Positions 58,739-64,000 of a stretch of DNA of 64,000 nt are shown piece after piece (within the stretch, counting starts at the first letter, position 1; every line of letters begins with the position of its first letter). Made by a program: the position numbers and the translations under genes. Source of the stretch: JAWKUK01 sp041398605 (GTDB lineage: Bacteria; Planctomycetota; UBA1135; GCA-002686595). The DNA is taken from contig JAWKUK010000003.1 of assembly GCA_041398605.1 (NCBI GenBank), positions 62,001 through 126,000 on the forward strand, read 5' to 3'. The notes below the pieces were generated by a model. It had not been told where the DNA came from. It did not search any database and worked only from the letters and a program-made list of their open reading frames with translations.

Positions 58739-61252
58739 ATGCACCCCTTGCTCTACGGCCTGGCCCTCCTCGGGCCGATGATGCGCACGGCGCAGCCTGC
58801 AGGGCTGCCTGCTGTGCCCCCCGCAAGGCAGCCGATCGCGCTGCCGAGCGCCTACCCAGCGGGGCCCGCCCACGCGGTTGGGGACCGTCCGAACATCGTG
58901 CTCGTGATCGCCGATGACCTCGGTTATGGAGACCTGGGTTGCTACGGCGCGCCGCTCATCGCGACGCCCGCGCTCGATCGATTGGCACAAGAGGGGGCGA
59001 AGCTGACCTCGTTCTACGTGCACCCCTCGTGCTCGCCGACGCGCGCAGCGCTGATGACAGGCCGCTACGCCCAGCGGGTCAGCATCGACGCGCCCTTTGG
59101 CGTCTGGTCACCTGTCGGGCTGCCGCCGTCCGAAGTGACCCTGGCCGAGGAGCTGCAACAACGGGGCTACCGAACCGGCTACTTCGGCAAGTGGCACCTC
59201 GGCGACTCCCCTGATCAGCTCCCCGAGTCGCAGGGCTTCGATGAATGGTTCGGGACCCCTTGGGGCCTCCTGGGCCGCCCGGACATCCTCCTCGACGAGC
59301 ACGGCAACACGACGCTCTCGAGCGACACACCGAGCTGGACGCGTCAGTTCACGGACCGGACCCTCTCGTTCATTCGCGACTCAGCGCAGATCGGCGCGCC
59401 GTTCTTCGCGGTCTTGGCGCATCACTTGCCGCACTCACCGGCCACGCCAGGCGCCATGTTCGTCGGCCAGAGCGCCGACGGCCGTGAATACGGCGACGGC
59501 GTCGAGGAGATCGACGCAGGCGTCGAAGAGCTCATGGCCGAGCTGCAAGCGCAGGGCATCGCCGAGAAGACGCTCGTTATCTTCATGTCCGACAACGGGC
59601 CGGCGAGCGCCTACGGCGCCTACCAGCAGGGGTCCGCTGCTCCGTTGCGCGGCTTCAAGGGGTCGACCCTCGAAGGCGGCACGCGGGTCCCGTGCATCGT
59701 GCGCTGGCCCGCGAGCATCGCGGCCGGCAGCATCGTGGACGAGCCGATGTTCGTCGCCGATCTGCTACCGACCCTTCTGTCGATCATCGATGGGACGCCC
59801 CCTGCGTCGGGCACCTACGACGGCCGCGACGTCCGGCCTGCGCTGCTGCACGGCATGCCGATGCCGCCCGGCGAGGACGCGGTGTACTACGTCGCGCCTG
59901 GCGGCACGGTCGACGCCGTGCGGCGTGGTGCCTGGAAGCTCCGCCGCGGCGAGCTCTTTGACCTCGCGACGGACGTCCAAGAGCTGGTCGACCTGAGCGC
60001 GCAGCTGCCGCTGCTCGCGGGCGAGCTGGAGGTCCTGCGCCAGAACGTCGAGAGCGACATCCTCGCGAATCGCCGCCCCGCTGCGCCGTCGTTGCGCCGG
60101 CGACCGACGTGGCGGGGACAGGCGGGCCTCGCGCCGGGCCAGGCCCTTGCGAGCGGCGACACGTGGCTCGAGACGGAGCAGGGCTCTGCGCCCTGGGTCG
60201 TTGTCGACAACGACCCGCTGCTCGACTTGGCGCGCGTCGCGACGCCCTTTGGGCGCCCGATCGTGTCCCCTTCCATGGCGATCAGCCTGCCCGCGCCCAG
60301 CGCCGACCTGCGCCTCGAGCGCACCGGCGCCGAGTTCGCCGGCAGCGCAGAGGGCGCCGCGAGCGCGGTCGTCTGGTGGACGATCCCGACCGCGCTCGAT
60401 CGCGCCATCGTCGTGCTCGACATCGGGGATGACATGAGCGGTGCATCGATCACCATCGGCGACCTCGGCCTCATCGGGGACGACGCAGCGCCTGGCCGCT
60501 TCGACGACGTGCGCGTTCGCGTGGGTGGCCGTCACTCGCCAGGCTCCGCGACCATCGACTTCGACCTGGAAGGCGCGGATGGGTCGTTCACGCTGCTCGG
60601 GCTGACGCTGTCGGCCGACGGCGAGCTCTGCGCCTACCAGGACGGGCTCTTGCGAGGCGTGGCGGACGCGGGCGCCCCCGTCGCGTGGGGCGGCGACCTC
60701 GACTGGGCCTTGCTCGGCGGCAAGGGCGCGCTCGGTGGCGCAGGCGGCCCCGGGGACCTCCCGTTGACGACCGACATGGGCGCGGGCGACGTCGCAGGCG
60801 TGCGCGTCTGGGATCGAACGCTGCAGCGCCGCGAGATGGAGTCCGAATACGCGCGCTATCTCGCGACGCCTTTCTGCGGGAGCCAGCCGAACTCGACGGG
60901 CGCCGCGGCCCGACTCGAGCTCTTCGGCAGCTTCTTGCCCCACGAGCGTCGCCTGTGGGCCAGCGTCGAGCACCTCCCTGCGGGGTCCGTCGGGGTCCTG
61001 GTCGTAGGCACCGTGCAAACGCGCCACCCGGCGCTGCAAGGTTACCTCTGCGTGTCAGGCGCCGTTCAACGCTTGCGGGTCGCAGCGACTGGGCCGGGCC
61101 TCGACCACCTCGTCATGCCCGTCCTCGAGCCCAGCGGGACCGGCAGCCCATGGACGCCGACACCTTCGGTCGCATGGACCTTCCAGTTCGTCTATCGCGA
61201 TGGCGCCGCGGGTCGGATGACCAACGCCGAGTCGATCCTGTTCAGCATGTGA
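58739..61252 (+). CDS. Secreted FGly-type sulfatase with C-terminal module
   Basis: 837-residue exported arylsulfatase. The N-terminus has a hydrophobic signal (MHPLLYGLALLGPM) and a Pro-rich spacer. Catalytic domain from about residue 50: NIVLVIADDLGYGDLGCYG (metal Asp pair), then PSCSPTRAALMTGRY with the formylglycine site C98-S-P-T-R, TGYFGKWHLGD, and VIFMSDNGP for the second metal pair. A beta-rich concanavalin/LamG-like region follows (about 560-710, ending VAGVRVWDRTLQRREMES). Residues 712-837 are the module shared with two other secreted proteins (FCGSQPNSTGAAA ... WTFQFVYRD ... ILFSM). Probably cleaves sulfate from an algal-type polysaccharide; the module may hold it at the cell surface. 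An active formylglycine-generating enzyme is needed elsewhere. Confidence 0.92.
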   Translation: MHPLLYGLALLGPMMRTAQPAGLPAVPPARQPIALPSAYPAGPAHAVGDRPNIVLVIADDLGYGDLGCYGAPLIATPALDRLAQEGAKLTSFYVHPSCSPTRAALMTGRYAQRVSIDAPFGVWSPVGLPPSEVTLAEELQQRGYRTGYFGKWHLGDSPDQLPESQGFDEWFGTPWGLLGRPDILLDEHGNTTLSSDTPSWTRQFTDRTLSFIRDSAQIGAPFFAVLAHHLPHSPATPGAMFVGQSADGREYGDGVEEIDAGVEELMAELQAQGIAEKTLVIFMSDNGPASAYGAYQQGSAAPLRGFKGSTLEGGTRVPCIVRWPASIAAGSIVDEPMFVADLLPTLLSIIDGTPPASGTYDGRDVRPALLHGMPMPPGEDAVYYVAPGGTVDAVRRGAWKLRRGELFDLATDVQELVDLSAQLPLLAGELEVLRQNVESDILANRRPAAPSLRRRPTWRGQAGLAPGQALASGDTWLETEQGSAPWVVVDNDPLLDLARVATPFGRPIVSPSMAISLPAPSADLRLERTGAEFAGSAEGAASAVVWWTIPTALDRAIVVLDIGDDMSGASITIGDLGLIGDDAAPGRFDDVRVRVGGRHSPGSATIDFDLEGADGSFTLLGLTLSADGELCAYQDGLLRGVADAGAPVAWGGDLDWALLGGKGALGGAGGPGDLPLTTDMGAGDVAGVRVWDRTLQRREMESEYARYLATPFCGSQPNSTGAAARLELFGSFLPHERRLWASVEHLPAGSVGVLVVGTVQTRHPALQGYLCVSGAVQRLRVAATGPGLDHLVMPVLEPSGTGSPWTPTPSVAWTFQFVYRDGAAGRMTNAESILFSM

Positions 61253-61298
61253 GCCTGATCGGCGCACGCACGCCTCAGCGAGCGTGCCCCCGCGGGCG

Positions 61299-64000
61299 TC
61301 ACGGCTCACGCGTCAAGCCGCGGGCCCGCGCTTCGCGGACCGCCAACGCCCGCAGGTGTTCGGGCGCGATCCGATGCAGCTGATCGACGAGGCGGCGCTC
61401 GGGGTCGAGCTCCGGCCAATCGCCCGTGTCGAGCTCATGGGAGAGCCGCTCGAGCAACCGCCCCAGCAAGCGGCGATAACCGGCGGCGTGGGGCGTGATC
61501 GCGCTGCCGGCGTCCGTCCGCTCGGCTGCGTCGAGCAGGTCAACCCAAGCCAAGCGCGGGTCGGGCACACACGCGAGCGCGACGAGCTGCGCACGCTCCT
61601 CGAGCGCCTCTGCGATCGCCGTTGGCGCGAAGCGGTGCGCCGCGGCGAAGCTCAGGAGCGCCAAGAGGTGGGACCGCACCGGATACCAACCGGCGCGGTC
61701 ACAGAGGTGGCCCTCTTCGTGCACCGCCACGACCTCGGCGAGCTGCGCGAGCGAAACGGGCACAGGCTCTGCTTCGTCGCCCTGCTCGACCATCCAGGCG
61801 AGGCGCATACGATCGTTCGCGCCGAGCGTCGGGTCGAATTGCGCCCGCGCGGCGCGCTCGACACGCGGCCCGACCACCTCGAGCGCGGCGCGTACGCGCG
61901 CTGGGTCCCCTGTGAATCGGCGCAGGGTCCGCAGCCAGAGGTCGCGTTCGGCTTCGACGCGCTCCAGGTCGACCCAATAGCCTTCATGGAGCGCCGCGCC
62001 GCTGACGGAAGCGCCGCGCCGCCCAAAGCGCGCGGGTACGTCCGCGCCGCAACACCAGAAGACGGTCCCGTGGAACGGACGCCCGAGGTGCTCACCCGCG
62101 CGCTGCTCTGTGTGCACCAGCTTCAAGATCGACCCGTCGGGGCCACCCTGGCCGAGCGCGTGCCCAAAGAGCGCGTGCCGACCGAGCGCGTCGAACTCGA
62201 GGGCGAGGCCCGGGACTCGGGCGCCCTCGGGCCCACGCCCGAGCCGCTCGTCCTCCGCGCTGAACGTCGGGCCCGGGTGGACGACGGTCGCGAAGAGGCC
62301 GTAGCCGATCCGGGGCGAAGCCGCGTCGAGGTCAGCGACGTTGGGATCGAAGCCGCCGAGCAGGCGACCCTGGACGAGGCGGCGCCGCACCGCGTCGAGC
62401 AGCTCGCCGAGGGACCCAACGGCCTTCAGCGCGACGTCGAAGGCGCCGCCGCCGTCCGCTTGCACGAGCTCGGACGGCGCGCCCCGGTCGATGGCCTCCA
62501 GCACGCTCAGGATCGCAGCGAAGGCAGTGCGCGCCGCCAACGCGCGGCGCAGCGTCCATTCGGCGACGCCCGGCGGCAGCGTCCCACGCAGCGCGAGCGC
62601 CTCGGCCTCGTCGTACCAGCCAGCCGCGAGCAGCGCTTCGGCGAGCGTGACGCGCTGCGGCTCTGTCGCGTCCGCCAACGGGGTGGCCAGGCGCGTTGCC
62701 TCCGTGAGCGCGGCCAACGACGGGCGCAGCGGCCGCCCGGCGACGTCCTTGAGCTGCGGCGGGAGCGTCGCCAGCCAACGTTCGAGCGCGTCGCTCGGCT
62801 CATCCCATCGGAAGGCGTCGAGCACCTCCTGGCGCGAGCCGGTCGGCGCTCGCTCGCCGCGCCAACGTAGGGCCAGCGGCGACCGCCTCGCCCCGGTCGC
62901 GGCGGGCAAGAGGTCCAGGAGCTCCGCGCGCAGGTGCGCGATCCGCCCGCCCCCGTCACCTTCGCCGTGCGCGGCGCCAGAGAGCGCGAGCAGCAGCTCG
63001 TCCACGGTCACTTGCTCCTGGCCTGCGAGGGCCCGCACGAGCGTGAGCCGCTCCGCGTCGCTGACGCCGGACGCGGCGAGCAGCTCGAGGCCGCGCCGCG
63101 CGCCACGCATCCGCACGGCTCTCGCCGTGGCATCGACCCCGGCGGCCGCATGGGCGCGCGCGGCGGCGCCCCGCGCGCCCGGCTCGCCGTCGCTGGTGGC
63201 GAGCTCGTCGAGCGTCAACTCGACGGCCAGGCGCAGGCGCTCATCGGTCCGCAGGGCAAGCCCCGCCGCGGGGCGCCCCGTTGCGCCGACGCCGCGCACC
63301 AACCGATCGAGCAACACCACGGCGTCTTTGGCGCGCCCGACGGCGAGCAAGTAGCGCGCTAAAGAATGCGCAAAATGGGCGACCTCATGCGGGTCACGCG
63401 CGAGCGCGAGCGCGACTTCGCCCCAAGCGACCGCGCGCTTGGAGTCTCCCCGCCGGTGGGCGTTCCATGCGAGGCCGTGCCAGCCCCAGCCAAAGCTCGG
63501 GTCGGCGGCCACGGACCGGTCGAGCAGCCGATCCGCGCCCGGCCCCCCCAAGCGCCCCGCGAGATACAGGGCTGCAGGGTCATCGGGGGTCGCTGCGAGC
63601 GCGGTGAGGCGGCGCGCGAGCGCCTCCGGACCGCGGAGGTCCGCGCGGAGCGCCTCGTCCAGGATGCGCTGCGGCGCGACCCAGCTCGGATCGAGGGCCG
63701 CCGCTTCGGCGGCCTCCGCCAGACCGCGCGGCGGGCCCAGGTCGCTCTCCGCGTCGCGCGCCCCGGCCGCAGCCCGCTCGTCGTCCGCGTCCGACTGTAC
63801 GCGTTGTGCGCGCCACGCCTCGTAGAGGCGCTCCGAAGCCGCAGCATCGACCAGCGGCCCAGGCGTCACCCGCGGCGCGGCGCAGCCAGCGGCTCCGGCA
63901 AAGCAAACAACAAGCGCGCTCGCGACGCGGCCGCAGCGCGACCGCCAGGCAGAGCCCGCCCCCGGCGCGCGCTGGCGGGCGGCGGCTTCTGCGCCATGAC
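61299..64000 (-). CDS. Large lipoprotein with TPR-like repeats and HExxH metalloprotease motif, partial
   Basis: At least 900 residues, entering from the right edge: the frame stays open to base 63998 with no in-frame ATG/GTG/TTG before GTG 63869, so the start is probably outside. Upstream of that GTG the frame encodes a good lipoprotein signal (VASALVVCFAGAAGC, Cys codon at 63882-63884), which supports the longer protein. The N-terminal two-thirds are helical solenoid/TPR-like (WGWHGLAWNAHRRGDSKRAV, LAEALLAAGWYDEAEALALR). The C-terminal third has VVAVHEEGHLCDRAGWYPV, an HExxH zinc motif (codons 61707-61721), with Glu/His around ALEERAQLVAL that may supply a third ligand. Likely a cell-surface metallopeptidase of no family I can name. 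Confidence 0.75.
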   Translation of the reverse strand, partial: HGAEAAARQRAPGAGSAWRSRCGRVASALVVCFAGAAGCAAPRVTPGPLVDAAASERLYEAWRAQRVQSDADDERAAAGARDAESDLGPPRGLAEAAEAAALDPSWVAPQRILDEALRADLRGPEALARRLTALAATPDDPAALYLAGRLGGPGADRLLDRSVAADPSFGWGWHGLAWNAHRRGDSKRAVAWGEVALALARDPHEVAHFAHSLARYLLAVGRAKDAVVLLDRLVRGVGATGRPAAGLALRTDERLRLAVELTLDELATSDGEPGARGAAARAHAAAGVDATARAVRMRGARRGLELLAASGVSDAERLTLVRALAGQEQVTVDELLLALSGAAHGEGDGGGRIAHLRAELLDLLPAATGARRSPLALRWRGERAPTGSRQEVLDAFRWDEPSDALERWLATLPPQLKDVAGRPLRPSLAALTEATRLATPLADATEPQRVTLAEALLAAGWYDEAEALALRGTLPPGVAEWTLRRALAARTAFAAILSVLEAIDRGAPSELVQADGGGAFDVALKAVGSLGELLDAVRRRLVQGRLLGGFDPNVADLDAASPRIGYGLFATVVHPGPTFSAEDERLGRGPEGARVPGLALEFDALGRHALFGHALGQGGPDGSILKLVHTEQRAGEHLGRPFHGTVFWCCGADVPARFGRRGASVSGAALHEGYWVDLERVEAERDLWLRTLRRFTGDPARVRAALEVVGPRVERAARAQFDPTLGANDRMRLAWMVEQGDEAEPVPVSLAQLAEVVAVHEEGHLCDRAGWYPVRSHLLALLSFAAAHRFAPTAIAEALEERAQLVALACVPDPRLAWVDLLDAAERTDAGSAITPHAAGYRRLLGRLLERLSHELDTGDWPELDPERRLVDQLHRIAPEHLRALAVREARARGLTREP

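Noticed and set aside
9486..61252. SUMF1 protein as the activator of the 58.7-kb sulfatase
   Set aside because: It lacks the catalytic cysteines required for formylglycine formation and the genes are 48 kb apart.
63580..63997. Short minus-strand frames starting at ATG near the right edge as the start of the last gene
   Set aside because: They are in other frames; the frame with the lipobox continues past the edge without a start codon.
1..64000. tRNA, rRNA, insertion sequence, prophage or integron content
   Set aside because: No cloverleaf-like sequence, rRNA segment, transposase, integrase or terminal repeats could be recognised by reading; a tRNA scan was not possible here.

Overview
The window is 64 kb of very GC-rich chromosomal DNA that is almost entirely coding, with no rRNA, tRNA, CRISPR array, insertion sequence or phage gene that I could recognise. 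The gene content points to Planctomycetota. The lineage signals are Tat-exported Gfo/Idh/MocA oxidoreductases, two sulfatase-superfamily proteins, a SUMF1-domain protein, a DUF1573 lipoprotein, a TPR protein carrying two RNA polymerase alpha C-terminal domains, TMTC-like TPR membrane proteins, and secreted proteins ending in a shared module with an 'FQxWYRD ... F.P' finish. A marine Poly30/Pla163-type lineage is my guess from memory of those proteins, not a demonstrated placement.

Layout. 0-7 kb: a truncated helical protein, a cytosolic sulfite-oxidase-fold molybdoenzyme, a GT-C glycosyltransferase, a small membrane protein, a sulfatase-fold lipoprotein and a DUF1573 lipoprotein, ending at a perfect convergent hairpin. 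7-12 kb: two divergent pairs, an ApbE-type flavin transferase with a Tat-exported Gfo/Idh/MocA oxidoreductase, and a SUMF1-domain protein with a second one. 12-27 kb: a sugar-acid (deoxysugar-type) uptake and oxidation locus. It holds an EamA transporter and an aldo/keto reductase, then yebC, then an eight-gene minus-strand operon (two complete ribose-type ABC transporters, a secreted mutarotase and an SDR). Divergent from that operon are a fuconolactonase-like amidohydrolase, an extended SDR and an FAH-family hydrolase. Together these resemble the non-phosphorylating L-fucose/L-rhamnose pathway, with the dehydratase step absent from the window.

27-36 kb: a frameshifted membrane-anchored HTH protein, a secreted protein and an FG-GAP-type protein sharing a C-terminal module, a C2H2 zinc-finger protein, an M14 zinc carboxypeptidase, and an AT-hook/lysine-tail DNA-binding protein with a good terminator. 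36-43 kb: a giant tandem amidohydrolase plus a third degenerate amidohydrolase, a WbsX-like protein, and a lipoprotein MsrA. 43-50 kb: a chain of ATGA-overlapping genes (membrane protein, xseB, ispA), a TMTC-like TPR membrane protein, a small cytochrome c, OsmC and an SDR. 50-58 kb, housekeeping: S1-like protein, CheX-like protein, murA, TPR/alpha-CTD protein, ruvA, and a fused phosphoserine phosphatase / class V aminotransferase. 58-64 kb: a canonical FGly-type sulfatase carrying the same C-terminal module, and a large HExxH lipoprotein that runs off the right edge.

Two themes run across the window. Three genes are broken by what looks like gain or loss of one GC dinucleotide in a GC run, which means either sequencing error or slippage. 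Several exported enzymes are paired with apparently inactivated relatives: amidohydrolases without HxH, a SUMF1 domain without its cysteines, and a sulfatase without CxPxR.
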